Shown: positions 10,663 to 20,923, counted from the first letter of the stretch. The stretch is DNA of 64,000 nucleotides from Rubrivivax sp. (GCA_020248945.1 JADCGQ010000012.1:87175-151174), one strand, 5' to 3'. Numbers and translations: made by a program. Notes: generated from the sequence alone by a model not told the origin.

Positions 10663-11253
10663 GTGGACGCGGTTCCCATTTCAGTGACCCAGGTCTGCTG
10701 CGGCTCGACGCGCAGCGTGGCCATCGCCGGCCGGCGCATCGCCACCGCCATCCACAAGCGGCCCGTGGCCGGGCGGGTGGGGGTCGGGCCGCTCGGGTTG
10801 GCCGGCGACGAACAGGCCGACCTGGCCCGCCATGGCGGCCTGTCCAAGGCCGTGTACGCCTACCCGCAGGCCCACCTGGCGTTCTGGCAGACGGTGCGCG
10901 CCCAGGCGCGCCAGGCGCTGTGGGACGAACCCGTGCCGCCGGGCCTGTTCGGCGAGAACCTGCTGCTGGCCGGCGTGCGCGAGGCCGATCTCTGGATCGG
11001 CGACCGGCTCGTCGGCCCCGACGCCACCTTCGTGGTCAGCGAGCCGCGCACGCCCTGCTTCAAGTTCGACGCCGCGATGGGCTTCGCGCAGGCCGGCAAG
11101 TTGATGGCCCAGAGCGGCTTCTGCGGCGCCTACCTGGCCGTGCTGCACACCGGCAGCGTGGCCGCCGGCGACACGCTGGTGCTCGAGCCGGGCCCGCGCG
11201 AGGTGAACCTGCGCGAGCTGTTCCGCGCCCGCACCGGCCGCTCAGGGGGCTGA
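10663..11253 (+). CDS. MOSC domain protein (YiiM-like)
   Basis: GLAGDEQADLARHGGLSKAVYAYP, FGENLLLAG, EPRTPCFKF. Confidence 0.88.
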   Translation: MDAVPISVTQVCCGSTRSVAIAGRRIATAIHKRPVAGRVGVGPLGLAGDEQADLARHGGLSKAVYAYPQAHLAFWQTVRAQARQALWDEPVPPGLFGENLLLAGVREADLWIGDRLVGPDATFVVSEPRTPCFKFDAAMGFAQAGKLMAQSGFCGAYLAVLHTGSVAAGDTLVLEPGPREVNLRELFRARTGRSGG

Positions 11254-11328
11254 AGCCGCCGCGGTTCGGGCTTGATCGGCCGGCGCCGTGGGCGCGGGTC
11301 GGCCGCTGCCGTGGCACAGTCGCGCCCC

Positions 11329-12186
11329 ATGCTTGCCTACCGCCACGCGTTCCACGCCGGCAACCACGCCGACGTGCTCAAGCACGTGGTGCTGTTGTCG
11401 GTGCTCGAGTACCTCAACACCAAGCCCGCGGGCTGGCGTTGCATCGACACCCACGCCGGCGCCGGCGGTTATTCGCTCGAAGGCCACTACGCGCAGAAGA
11501 AGGCCGAGTTCGCCGACGGCATCGGCCGCCTGATGGCGCGCGACGATCTGCCGCCCCCGGTGGCGGCGCTGGTGCAGCAGGTGCGCGCCTTCAACGACGG
11601 CAAGGCGCTGAAGCAGTACCCCGGCTCGCCGGCGCTGGCGCGCTCGCAGCAGCGCGCGCAGGACCAGCTGCGCCTGTTCGAGCTGCACCCCACCGACTAC
11701 AAGATCCTCGCGTCCTACCTGGGCGCCGAGGCGGGTGTCGAAGCGCGGATGGTCGATGGCTTCGGCGCCATCAAGGGGCAGCTGCCCCACGCCACGCGGC
11801 GCGCCGTGCTGCTGATCGACCCGCCCTACGAGCTGAAGACCGACTACGCGCGCACGCTGGCCGCGGTGCGCGAGGCACTGGCGCGCATGCCCGAGACCAT
11901 CGTCATCGTCTGGCTGCCGCAGCTGCAGCTGCTCGAGGCGGCGCAGCTGCCGCAGCGCCTGAAGGCCGCGGCCGACGCCGGCGCCAAGAAGGGCTGGATC
12001 CACGCCCGGCTGACCGTGGCGCCGCCGCAGGAGCGCGGCTTCGGCATGCTGGGCAGCAGCGTCTTCGTGGCCAACCCGCCGCACTCGCTGTTCGCGACCC
12101 TGCAGCCGGTGCTGCCCTGGCTGGCTCGGGTGCTGGCGCAGGTCGACGACGCGAAGAGCGCGCTGGAAAAGTCGGCGAACGCCTGA
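11329..12186 (+). CDS. rlmJ: 23S rRNA (adenine(2030)-N6)-methyltransferase
   Basis: MLAYRHAFHAGNHADVLKHVVL N terminus, LLIDPPYE motif. Confidence 0.93.
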   Translation: MLAYRHAFHAGNHADVLKHVVLLSVLEYLNTKPAGWRCIDTHAGAGGYSLEGHYAQKKAEFADGIGRLMARDDLPPPVAALVQQVRAFNDGKALKQYPGSPALARSQQRAQDQLRLFELHPTDYKILASYLGAEAGVEARMVDGFGAIKGQLPHATRRAVLLIDPPYELKTDYARTLAAVREALARMPETIVIVWLPQLQLLEAAQLPQRLKAAADAGAKKGWIHARLTVAPPQERGFGMLGSSVFVANPPHSLFATLQPVLPWLARVLAQVDDAKSALEKSANA

Positions 12187-12204
12187 GCTCCCGGGCCTGG
12201 CGGC

Positions 12205-13059
12205 TCAGATCGGCTTCAGCGGGCCCTTGAAGCGCTCCTTCAGCGGCTCGCCCGGCAAGGGCGTGAACTCGATCGGCGCCGATGGCACGTCGTGCTCGGG
12301 CAGCGCCGCGATCAGGTGACGGATCAGCGTCAGGCGGCCGCGCCGCTGGTCGTTGAAGTCCACCAGCGTCCACGGGGCGTGCTTCGTGTGCGTGGCCTCC
12401 AGCATGCGGTGGCGGGCCTCGGTGTAGGCGCCGTAGCGGCTGCGCGCCTCCAGGTCCACCGGGCTGAGCTTCCAGCGCTTGAGCGGATCGGCCAGGCGCT
12501 CGGCGAAGCGCTGCTCCTGCTGCGCCTGGTCGACCGTGAGCCAGTACTTGAACAGCAGGATGCCGTCGTCGACCAGCATCTTCTCGAACACCGGCGCCTG
12601 CTTCAGGAAGGCCTGGGTCTGCTCGGGTGTGCAGTAGCCCATCACGGCCTCGACGCCGGCGCGGTTGTACCAACTGCGGTCGAACAGCACCATTTCGCCG
12701 GCGCTCGGCAGGTGTGTCACGTAGCGCTGGAAGTACCACTGCGTGCGCTCGCGGTCGTTGGGCTTGGGCAGCGCCACGACACGGCACATGCGCGGGTTCA
12801 GCGGGTGGCTGATGGCGCTGATGACGCCGCCCTTGCCGGCGGTGTCGCGCCCCTCGAGCAGCACCATCAGGCGGCGCCCGGTGTGCTGCAGCCAGCGCGC
12901 CAGGATGTCGAGCTCCAGCTCCAGCGGCGCCAGTTGCTCCAGGTACTCGGCCTTGCCCATGGACTCTAAGCCCGACTTCGAGCCCGACTTGGCGCCCGAA
13001 GCCGTTGCCGGGGCGCCCTTCTTCGGCTTCTTCCTGCCATCTGTCGTGGCCTTGGCCAT
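12205..13059 (-). CDS. ppk2: Polyphosphate kinase 2
   Basis: VLLEGRDTAGKGGVISAI Walker A, FDRSWYNRAGVEAVMGYCT, lid region. Confidence 0.92.
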   Translation of the reverse strand: MAKATTDGRKKPKKGAPATASGAKSGSKSGLESMGKAEYLEQLAPLELELDILARWLQHTGRRLMVLLEGRDTAGKGGVISAISHPLNPRMCRVVALPKPNDRERTQWYFQRYVTHLPSAGEMVLFDRSWYNRAGVEAVMGYCTPEQTQAFLKQAPVFEKMLVDDGILLFKYWLTVDQAQQEQRFAERLADPLKRWKLSPVDLEARSRYGAYTEARHRMLEATHTKHAPWTLVDFNDQRRGRLTLIRHLIAALPEHDVPSAPIEFTPLPGEPLKERFKGPLKPI

Positions 13060-13124
13060 GGCTACCGCTCCTGTGTCGCGCCACCGCAGCGCGCGCCCAG
13101 TCTGGCCGCGCGCGCCGGGTCACG

Positions 13125-14699
13125 TCAAGCGGGCTCGGCCTGGCGCAGGCGGAACACCGACACCGCCTCCAGCAGCTGGGCCGCCTGCTGACGCAGGCTC
13201 TCGGCCGCGGCCGAGCTCTGCTCCACCAGCGCCGCGTTCTGCTGCGTCGTCTGGTCCATCTGCGACACGGCCTCGCCGATCTGCTGCACGCCGGCGCTCT
13301 GCTCGGCGCTGGCCGAGCTGATCTCGGCCACGATGGTGTGCAGCTGCGTCACGGTGGTCTCGATCTCCTGCATCGTCTGCCCCGCCTCCGACACGCGGCG
13401 GGCGCCGGCATCCACCCGCTCGGCGCTCTCGGCGATGAGGGTCTTCACCTCGCGGGCGGCGGCGGCGCTGCGCTGCGCCAGGTTGCGCACCTCGCTGGCC
13501 ACCACCGCGAAGCCGCGGCCCTGCTCGCCCGCACGGGCAGCCTCGACGGCGGCGTTGAGGGCCAGGATGTTGGTCTGGAAGGCGATGCCGTCGATGGTGC
13601 TGACGATCTCGGCGATGCGGCGCGAGCTCTGCTCGATGCCCTGCATCGTGCCGACGACATCGCTGACCACCGCGCCCCCGCGGCGTGCCACCTGGGCGGC
13701 GTCCTCGGCCAGGCGGCGCGCCTCCCGCGCCTGCTCGGCATTCTGGCGGGCCGTGCTGCCGACCTGCTCCATCGAAGCCGCTGTCTGCTCCAGCGCGCTG
13801 GCCTGCTCTTCGGTGCGCTGGCTCAGGTCTTGGGTGCCCTGGGCGATTTCCGACGAGGCGTTGGCCACGCCGTCGGCGTCGCGGCGCACGGCGGTCACGG
13901 TGCGGCTGAGGCTGTCGCGCATCTGCACCAGCGCTGCCATCAGGCTGGTGTGGTCGCCGGCACGCAGGGTGATGCGGGTGTCCAGCCCGCCCGCGGCCAC
14001 AGCGTGGGCCAGGGCGGCCGCGTCGGCCGGCTCGGCGCCGAGCTGGCGCATCAGGCCGCGACTGAGCGCCCAGCCCAGGCCCGCTGCCGTCGCGACGCCG
14101 GCCAGCACCACGGCGAGGGTGGCCGCCAGCAAGGTGTCAAAGCGCGCGTTGGCGCTGGCGTACTCCTGCGCCGCGACCTCGATCTGCAGCTGCACGAGCT
14201 TCTCACTGCCCTTCGACAGCGCCTGGGAGTGGAGCGCCACCGCGCCGCTCATCAGCGCCTTGGCGCCGCCCCAGTCGCTGGCCTGCAGCGCCCCGGTCAG
14301 CGGGTCGACACCGTCGCGGCGGTAGGTGGCCTCGGCCGCCTCCAGCGCGCTGGCCAGTACCTTTTCTTCCGGCGTCAGGAAGGTGGCTCGGTATGCTGTC
14401 CAGATGGTGGCGTGCTCCTTGCGGCGCTGCGCCTCCAGGGCCACCGCCTGTTGCACCGCCGCGCTGTCCTGCTTGGAGACCGCCTCGTGCAGCGCATCCT
14501 GCACGTCGGCGTGCAATTGCTGCAGGTGGCTGAGCTGGCCCATCGGCACGACACGGTCGTCGTACACCGTCTTCAGCGACTGGTTGGTGGCCGACAGGCC
14601 GAAGAGGCCCATGGCCCCGACGAGGGCGAGCAGCAGGACGAGCACGCCCGTCGTCAGGGCAAGGCGGGTGGAGACTTTGAGCGCATTCATGGTCGGCAA
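13125..14699 (-). CDS. Methyl-accepting chemotaxis protein
   Basis: 4-helix-bundle type N terminus with TM segments, HAMP, signalling hairpin [41 protein letters not shown]. Confidence 0.95.
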   Translation of the reverse strand: MPTMNALKVSTRLALTTGVLVLLLALVGAMGLFGLSATNQSLKTVYDDRVVPMGQLSHLQQLHADVQDALHEAVSKQDSAAVQQAVALEAQRRKEHATIWTAYRATFLTPEEKVLASALEAAEATYRRDGVDPLTGALQASDWGGAKALMSGAVALHSQALSKGSEKLVQLQIEVAAQEYASANARFDTLLAATLAVVLAGVATAAGLGWALSRGLMRQLGAEPADAAALAHAVAAGGLDTRITLRAGDHTSLMAALVQMRDSLSRTVTAVRRDADGVANASSEIAQGTQDLSQRTEEQASALEQTAASMEQVGSTARQNAEQAREARRLAEDAAQVARRGGAVVSDVVGTMQGIEQSSRRIAEIVSTIDGIAFQTNILALNAAVEAARAGEQGRGFAVVASEVRNLAQRSAAAAREVKTLIAESAERVDAGARRVSEAGQTMQEIETTVTQLHTIVAEISSASAEQSAGVQQIGEAVSQMDQTTQQNAALVEQSSAAAESLRQQAAQLLEAVSVFRLRQAEPA

Positions 14700-14826
14700 T
14701 CCTTCAAGTCGGGCCGGGGGGGTCGACGGACAGCCGGAGAGGCTGCCTGCCGTGGAAGGCCCAAATGATAGTTTTGTCTCCGCTAGTCTGCGGATTTTGC
14801 CGATTCAAAGTGAGAAGTTTGTCACT

Positions 14827-15600
14827 TTAGCTGCGATTCATCCGTGACAGATGCTGGTCCAGGGCCGGCCAGGCCTGCTGGCATGCGGCGATATCGAGGG
14901 CGGCTGCGGCGTTTTCGAGCGCGAGGGCCAGGGCCCGGCCTGGCGCGTCGCCCAGCGTGGCCAGGGCCCCCTTGAGGCTGTGGGCCTGCCGGTGCACGGC
15001 CGGCCAGTCGGCCGCCTGCAGCGCGGCGGCGAGGGTCTGGCGGTCGAGCACGAACTGCTGCAGGGCGTGGTCGCGGAACGCGCCGTAGAGGTCGGCATCG
15101 CCGCCGAACAGCTCGCGGATGGCGTGGCGTTCCGCGTCGCCGAAGGCGGCCGTCGACTCGCTCGCGGCGGTGGGTGCGGCTGCGGCCGTCGCCGCCGCCA
15201 TAGGCTGCGGCCCTGGCGTGCGCGCCAGGGCTTGCGTGACGCAGTCCTCGAGCGCCAGCACCGACACCGGCTTGTCGAGCTCACGCCAGACGTCCAGGCC
15301 CTCGAGGCGGGCGCGTGTCGTGGCGTTGAGGCCGGCGCTGAACACGGCGAGCAGGGCGCCTCCCCGCAGCGCCGGATCGGCCATCAGTGAGGCCAGCAGC
15401 TCGAAGCCGCTTTCGCCGGGCATCATCAGATCCGTGATCAGCAGCGCCACCGGACCCTGGCGCAGCAGCTCGCGCGCAGTGGTGGCGTCGGCGCAGGTCA
15501 GCAGCTCGACCGGCAGGTCTTCCAGGGCCAGCCCGACGAAGCGGCGGATCGAGGCGTCGTCGTCGACGCAGACGACGCGCGGCCGCGACGCTGGCTTCAA
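14827..15600 (-). CDS. Response regulator with C-terminal Hpt domain
   Basis: REC (VCVDDD, LLITDLMMPGESG) followed by Hpt (HRQAHSLKGALATLGDA); probable TTG start at 15600 overlapping the upstream stop (TTGA). Confidence 0.8.
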   Translation of the reverse strand: MKPASRPRVVCVDDDASIRRFVGLALEDLPVELLTCADATTARELLRQGPVALLITDLMMPGESGFELLASLMADPALRGGALLAVFSAGLNATTRARLEGLDVWRELDKPVSVLALEDCVTQALARTPGPQPMAAATAAAAPTAASESTAAFGDAERHAIRELFGGDADLYGAFRDHALQQFVLDRQTLAAALQAADWPAVHRQAHSLKGALATLGDAPGRALALALENAAAALDIAACQQAWPALDQHLSRMNRS

Positions 15601-16289
15601 TCCCGCCTCGGGGCGGCGTCGGTGGGTGCCAGCGCCTGCGCCAGCAGCGCCGGCAACTCCACGGCCAGCCGCGGCTTGTGCACCACCGGCAGACCTTCCA
15701 GCGCAAAACCGTAGGGTTCGAGCGCCGCGCCTTCGAGCGAGGTGACAACGATGAGCTGGCTGCGCGCGAAGGCCGGGTGCGAGCGCAGCCCGGTGATCAG
15801 GGTCGCGCCGTCGATGCCGGGCAGCAGGATGTCCACCAGCAGCACCTCGGGCTCGAGCTTGCCGGCCATCGCGAGGCCTGCAATGCCGTCGTCGGCCAGG
15901 TGCAGCTCGACCTGGGGGAAGCGGGCCTTCACCAGCAGCGTCACGAGGTTCTGGAAGTGGCGAGAGTCCTCGATCAGCAGCATGCGCGGGCGGCGGCTGG
16001 CCGGCGCCGCCGTGGCCGTGCTGGCGGGCGGGTTGACAGGCCATGCGGCGGGCGCCCCCACTGGCGGCCCCAGCGGGGCCGGCCGCGAGACGCCGCTGTG
16101 ACGGTCGGCCAGCCAGCGGTCGACGGAGACGCGGCTGATGCGCCGGTGGCCGCCGGGTGTCTTCCAGGCTTCGAGCTCGCCCCGGTCGACCATCAGCTGC
16201 ACCGACCGCACGGCCAGGCCCAGGCGGCGCGCCACCTCGACGGTGGTGCAGTCGTCGGCGGTAACGGGCTCGTTCGGTGGTGTTTGCAT
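15597..16289 (-). CDS. Excisionase/MerR-type HTH fused to a receiver domain
   Basis: HTH TTVEVARRLGLAVRSVQLMVDRGELEAWKTPGGHRRISRVSVDRWL; REC LLIEDSRHFQNLV, LLVDILLPGIDG. Confidence 0.82.
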   Translation of the reverse strand: MQTPPNEPVTADDCTTVEVARRLGLAVRSVQLMVDRGELEAWKTPGGHRRISRVSVDRWLADRHSGVSRPAPLGPPVGAPAAWPVNPPASTATAAPASRRPRMLLIEDSRHFQNLVTLLVKARFPQVELHLADDGIAGLAMAGKLEPEVLLVDILLPGIDGATLITGLRSHPAFARSQLIVVTSLEGAALEPYGFALEGLPVVHKPRLAVELPALLAQALAPTDAAPRRD

Positions 16290-16392
16290 CCGTGCGATTC
16301 TGCCGGTTGAACTGGCTTTTCAGCAAATCGGCCGAAGTGAAAATATCAGTTCTCGCATAATTTGGTTCATCGAGACGCCACGCGCCAAAGCC

Positions 16393-16767
16393 ATGCACAA
16401 GATCCTCATCGTCGAAGACCACGCCGACATCCGCCGGCTGATCCGCATGACGCTCGAGTTCGAGCCGGTGGAGATCCATGAGGCGGCCGATGCCGACGCC
16501 GGCCTGGCCGCCGCCCGGGGCCTGCGGCCGGAACTCGTGCTGCTCGACGTGATGATGCCCGGCACGATGGACGGTCTGGCGCTGTGCCGGGCGCTGCGGG
16601 CCGATCCCGCCCTGGCCAAGGTGCCGGTGGTGATGCTGTCGGCGCGGGGCACCGCCGCCGACCGCCAGGCTGGCCTGGACGCCGGCGCCAACGCCTACCT
16701 CGTGAAGCCCTTCAGTCCGATGCAGTTGCTCGAGCTGTCGGGTTCGCTGCTGGGCACGACGGTCTGA
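16393..16767 (+). CDS. Single-domain response regulator (CheY-like)
   Basis: MHKILIVEDHADIRRLIRMTLE, LVLLDVMMPGTMDG, VVMLSARG, LVKPFSPMQLLEL. Confidence 0.9.
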   Translation: MHKILIVEDHADIRRLIRMTLEFEPVEIHEAADADAGLAAARGLRPELVLLDVMMPGTMDGLALCRALRADPALAKVPVVMLSARGTAADRQAGLDAGANAYLVKPFSPMQLLELSGSLLGTTV

Positions 16768-16775
16768 AGGGCGAC

Positions 16776-17567
16776 ATGGCCACGAACACGCACCCGATGA
16801 CGCTGCCCCCCCTGCCCCCGCCCGCCGTGGACAGCCGCTGCTTCACCGACGACGCCAGCGCGCAGATGGAGGCGCTGGTGGCCGACTTCGGCCGCATGTA
16901 CCGCGAGCGCAACGAGGCGCTGCGCGAGGTCTCGCAGGCCCACCACGAGGCGCTGCTGCGGCTGTCGCGCGCAGCCGAGTTCCGCGACGACGACACCGGC
17001 GTGCACATCGTGCGCATCGGCTTCCTGGCCTGGGCGCTGGCCCTCAAGCTGGGCCGGCCTTCCAATTGGGCGATGCTGCTGCGCCAGGCCGCGCCGATGC
17101 ACGACGTCGGCAAGATCGGCGTGCCCGATGGCGTGCTCAAGAAGCCCGGCTGCTTCACGCCTGAAGAGCGCGCCGAGATGAACAAGCACCCGCGCATCGG
17201 CGCCGAGATCCTCGGCCGCTCGCGCATTCCGCTGTTCCAGCTGGCCGCCGAGGTGGCGCTGACGCACCACGAGCGCTGGGACGGGGGCGGCTACCCGGCC
17301 GGCACCGCCGGCGACGCGATCCCGCTGTCGGGCCGCATCGTCGCGGTGGTCGACTTCTTCGACGCGCTGACGATGGACCGCTGCTACCGGCCGGCGCTGC
17401 CGGAGGAGGTGGCGCTGCAGATGCTGGCCGAGCAGAGCGGCGCCGCGTTCGACCCCCATGTTGTCGAGGTGTTCCTGGCCCATGCCGACGAGATGATCGC
17501 GGTGCGCGACGCCGTCAACCGCCGTGGCCTGGGATTCGGCGACTTGTCCGTCGATCTCGGCTTCTGA
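16776..17567 (+). CDS. HD-GYP domain phosphodiesterase-like protein
   Basis: MHDVGKIGVPDGVLKKPG, HHERWDGGGYPAGTAGDAIPLSGRIVAVVDFFDAL. Confidence 0.92.
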   Translation: MATNTHPMTLPPLPPPAVDSRCFTDDASAQMEALVADFGRMYRERNEALREVSQAHHEALLRLSRAAEFRDDDTGVHIVRIGFLAWALALKLGRPSNWAMLLRQAAPMHDVGKIGVPDGVLKKPGCFTPEERAEMNKHPRIGAEILGRSRIPLFQLAAEVALTHHERWDGGGYPAGTAGDAIPLSGRIVAVVDFFDALTMDRCYRPALPEEVALQMLAEQSGAAFDPHVVEVFLAHADEMIAVRDAVNRRGLGFGDLSVDLGF

Positions 17568-17603
17568 ACCCAGCCACACTCCAACTTCACGTCGAGCACC
17601 GTC

Positions 17604-18446
17604 ATGCGAACCCATTCCTTCGTAGAACGACTCCGCCGCACGTTCATCGCCTCGGCCGCCGCGCTGGCCACGGCGGCCGCCGTGATGGCAGGCGTGGCCC
17701 TCCCCGCGGCTGCGGGCGCGAACCCGGTGCTGGAGCGCGTGCGCGCTGCCGGCACCGTGCGCGTGTGCATCTGGCCCGACTACTACGGCATCAGCCTGCG
17801 CAACCCGCGCACCCAGCAGCTCGTGGGCCTGGACATCGACCTCTCGGCCGAGTTCGCCCGCGACCTGGGCCTGAAACTGCAGCACGTGGACTCCTCCTTC
17901 GCGACGCTGATTGCCGACCTCCAGGCCGACCGCTGCGACGTTGCCATGTTCGCCGTCGGCATGCTGCCGCAGCGAATGGAGCGGCTGCGCTTCTCGCGGC
18001 CCTACCTGCAGAGCGACATCTACGCCATCACGACCAAGGGCAACCGCGTCGTGCAGCGCTGGGAAGACATCGACAAGCCCGGCGTGGCCGTCGCGGTGCA
18101 AGCCGGCACCTTCATGGAGCCGGTGATGGCGGCTGCGCTGAAGCAGGCCCGGCTGGTGCGCGTCACCCCGCCGGCCACGCGCGAGCGCGAGCTCGAGGCC
18201 GGCCGCGTGGACGTGTTCATGACCGACTTCCCCTACAGCCGTCGCCTGCTCGACAACGGCGACTGGGCCGCACTGATCGCGCCGCCGCAGCCGTTTCATG
18301 TGCTGCCCTACGCCTACGCCGTGAAGCCGGGCGACGCGGCCTGGCTGGCGCAGGTCGACGAGTTCGTCGGCCGCATCCAACGCGACGGTCGGCTCGAAGC
18401 GGCCGCCCGCCGTCACGGCCTGGCGCCGATCGTTCGCTTGAAGTGA
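17604..18446 (+). CDS. Periplasmic substrate-binding protein (SBP_bac_3-like), no adjacent ABC permease
   Basis: Signal peptide; VRVCIWPDYYGISLRNPRTQQLVGLDIDLSAEFARDLGLKLQHVD. Confidence 0.85.
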   Translation: MRTHSFVERLRRTFIASAAALATAAAVMAGVALPAAAGANPVLERVRAAGTVRVCIWPDYYGISLRNPRTQQLVGLDIDLSAEFARDLGLKLQHVDSSFATLIADLQADRCDVAMFAVGMLPQRMERLRFSRPYLQSDIYAITTKGNRVVQRWEDIDKPGVAVAVQAGTFMEPVMAAALKQARLVRVTPPATRERELEAGRVDVFMTDFPYSRRLLDNGDWAALIAPPQPFHVLPYAYAVKPGDAAWLAQVDEFVGRIQRDGRLEAAARRHGLAPIVRLK

Positions 18447-20917
18447 CGTCCCACCCCGCTCGGCGCATGGCCCCACACCGCCTGGTGGCGGCGGTCGGGG
18501 CCGTGGTCGGCGGCCTGCTGGCCTTGTCGCTGGCGGCCCTGGCCTGGGTCGACCACGGCGCCAACGACGCGCGGGTGCAGGAGCAGACGGTGCTGATGGC
18601 GCGGGTCTTTGCCGACCATGCCACGCGCAGCATCGACTCCGCGGCGCTGGCCGCCGCCACCGTGGAAGACCTGCTCGAACGCAACGTCGAGCCCGACAGC
18701 CCCGAGGTCATCGGCGCGATGTCGCAGACCCTCGTGAACCTGCCGTTCCTGCGTGGCATGGCCGTGATCGACAGCCAGGGGCTGGTGCTGGCATCGGCCG
18801 ACGCGGCTGAGCAGGGCATCGTGATCGACCTCGCCGCGCTCGGTCCGCAGCCGCCGGGCCGGCAAGCGGTGCTGGGCGGCTTCGTGCCGGCGCGCCGGCT
18901 GGCCGACCTGCATCCGGCCTATGCCGCACCGGTGGCGCGCGGCGTTGGCTTCGTGCCCTTGCTGAGCACCACGCGCCGCAGCGACGGCCGCGAGCTCGTC
19001 GTGGTGTCGCTGGTGAACATCGATGCCTTGCTGAACTTCCAGCAGGTGACGATGGGCGACGAGCGCATGGCCTCGGCCCTGCTCGGCTTTGGCGGGCGGC
19101 TGCTGGGCGCCACCCAGGCGGTCGAGCGCCACTCGGGCGAGGACCTGTCGGCGCTGCCCCCCTTCGTGCAGTTCCTGCCCGCCCGCGAACACGGCAGCTG
19201 GACGGGCGCAGGCCTGCGCCGTGGCGTGCAGATGGCGTCGTTCCGCACGTCGCGCCACTGGCCGCTGCTGGCTTGGGTGGAGTTCGACAGAGATGCCGCC
19301 CATGCGCAGTGGTGGCGCGACAGCCAAGGCCGCATGTTCGTGGGCGTGGGCGTGCTCGCGGTGACCTTCCTGATGACGCTGCTGGCGGTGCGCAGCCTGC
19401 GCGCCCGCGCGGCCACGCAGGCCCGGATCGTCGAGCGCGAGCGTGAGATGGGCGCCACGCTCGCCGGGCTGCAGGAGGTGGTGTTCCGCTGCAGTGCCGA
19501 CGGCCTGCTGGTGTTCGTGAACCCCGCCTGGGAGCGGCTGACCGGCCGTGACGCGGCCTCGTGGAGCGGCGTGCCCTTCGTCGACGCCGTGGCCGAGGCC
19601 GATCGCGCGAAGGCCGACCGCCTGCTGAGGGCCCTGCCGACCGACGGCCTGGCCCAGACGCTGGCGCTGTCCCTGCAGGCCGCCGACGGCCGTGCCTTGC
19701 CGCACGAGTGCACCGTGACGCCCCTGCCCCGCGGTGCCGGCTTCGTGGGCAGTGCCGTCGACGTGACCGAGCGGCTGGAAGCCCGGCGGCGCCTGCAGTC
19801 GCAGCTCGCGTTCACCGAGATGCTGCTCGAGAGCAGCCCGTTGCCGATGTCGGTGGTGGGGCGCGACCGGCGCTACCGCATCGTCAACCGCGCCTGGGAG
19901 GCCTTCAGCGGCCGCCAGCGTGAGCAGGCACTGGGCGCTCCGGTGGGCATCCACCTGTCGCCGGCTGACCGCCTCGAGCACGAGGCCCGCGACGCGCAGG
20001 TCTACCGCACGGGCGAGCCCTTGCGCTACGAGGCCCGCCTGCACCACGCCGACGGCTCGATGCGCGACGTGGTGATCGAAAAGCGCGCACTGCCGGGTGT
20101 CGATGGCAACGAGCCCTCGGGCATCCTGGCCGTGATCATCGACGTGACCGAGTTCCGCGAGGCCGAGCGCGCCACGCGCGAGGCGCGCGACGCCGCCGAG
20201 GACGCATCACGCGCTAAGAGCGAGTTCATCGCCAACATCAGCCATGAGCTGCGCACGCCGCTGCAGTCGATCATCGGCTTCTCGGAGCTGGGTCTGCGCC
20301 GCGCCGGCGAGCAGGTGCGCCTGGCCGCGATGTTCGACGACATCCACGCCTCGGGCCAGCGCATGCTGGCGCTGGTGAACGACCTGCTCGACGTGGCACG
20401 CATCGAAAGCAGCGTCGGCACATTGCACCTGGAGCGCGGCGACCTGCGCACGCCCGTGCGCGAGGTGCTGCGCGAGTTGGAGCCGCTGGCGGCCAAGCGC
20501 GGCGTGGTGTTGGTCGAGCACTTGTCCGAGGCGCCGATGACGGCCAAGCTGGACCCGCTGCGCTTCCAGCAGGTGGTGCGCAACGTGGTGGCCAACGCCA
20601 TCCGGTTCTCGCCGGATGGTGGGCAGGTCGACATCGGCGCCGATGTCACCGACGCCGGCGAGTGGCGGCTGGGCATTGCCGACCGCGGCCCCGGCATCCC
20701 CGAAGACGAACTCGAAGGCGTGTTCGAGGCCTTCGTGCAGAGCAGCCGCACCAAGGACGGCTCGGGCGGCACAGGCCTGGGCCTGGCCATCAGCCGCACC
20801 ATCATGCACGCGCACGGCGGGCGCATCACGGCGCGCAACCGCGAGGGCGGGGGTTCGGTGTTCGAGATCGTGCTGCCGGCGCGCGGCGGCGACACGATGC
20901 CCGCCTCGCTGCAGTAA
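18443..20917 (+). CDS. Membrane sensor histidine kinase (extracytoplasmic sensor, two PAS, HisKA, HATPase)
   Basis: FIANISHELRTPLQSIIGFSELG H-box, N and G boxes (NVVANAIRFSPDGG, GIADRGPGIP, GTGLGLAISRTIMHAHGG); GTG at 18443 overlaps SBP stop, alternative ATG 18467. Confidence 0.9.
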   Translation: MTSHPARRMAPHRLVAAVGAVVGGLLALSLAALAWVDHGANDARVQEQTVLMARVFADHATRSIDSAALAAATVEDLLERNVEPDSPEVIGAMSQTLVNLPFLRGMAVIDSQGLVLASADAAEQGIVIDLAALGPQPPGRQAVLGGFVPARRLADLHPAYAAPVARGVGFVPLLSTTRRSDGRELVVVSLVNIDALLNFQQVTMGDERMASALLGFGGRLLGATQAVERHSGEDLSALPPFVQFLPAREHGSWTGAGLRRGVQMASFRTSRHWPLLAWVEFDRDAAHAQWWRDSQGRMFVGVGVLAVTFLMTLLAVRSLRARAATQARIVEREREMGATLAGLQEVVFRCSADGLLVFVNPAWERLTGRDAASWSGVPFVDAVAEADRAKADRLLRALPTDGLAQTLALSLQAADGRALPHECTVTPLPRGAGFVGSAVDVTERLEARRRLQSQLAFTEMLLESSPLPMSVVGRDRRYRIVNRAWEAFSGRQREQALGAPVGIHLSPADRLEHEARDAQVYRTGEPLRYEARLHHADGSMRDVVIEKRALPGVDGNEPSGILAVIIDVTEFREAERATREARDAAEDASRAKSEFIANISHELRTPLQSIIGFSELGLRRAGEQVRLAAMFDDIHASGQRMLALVNDLLDVARIESSVGTLHLERGDLRTPVREVLRELEPLAAKRGVVLVEHLSEAPMTAKLDPLRFQQVVRNVVANAIRFSPDGGQVDIGADVTDAGEWRLGIADRGPGIPEDELEGVFEAFVQSSRTKDGSGGTGLGLAISRTIMHAHGGRITARNREGGGSVFEIVLPARGGDTMPASLQ

Positions 20918-20923
20918 ACAACA

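Noticed and set aside
14807-14828. AAAGTGA-8 nt-TCACTTT inverted repeat upstream of the MCP gene, TAAAGTGA resembling a sigma-28 -35
   Set aside because: No GCCGATAA-like -10 at the right spacing and the repeat abuts the REC-Hpt stop; function not supportable
16290-16392. Divergent promoter between HTH-REC and CheY-like genes (AT-rich, CATAAT at 16356)
   Set aside because: Plausible but no matching -35 found; not listed as a feature
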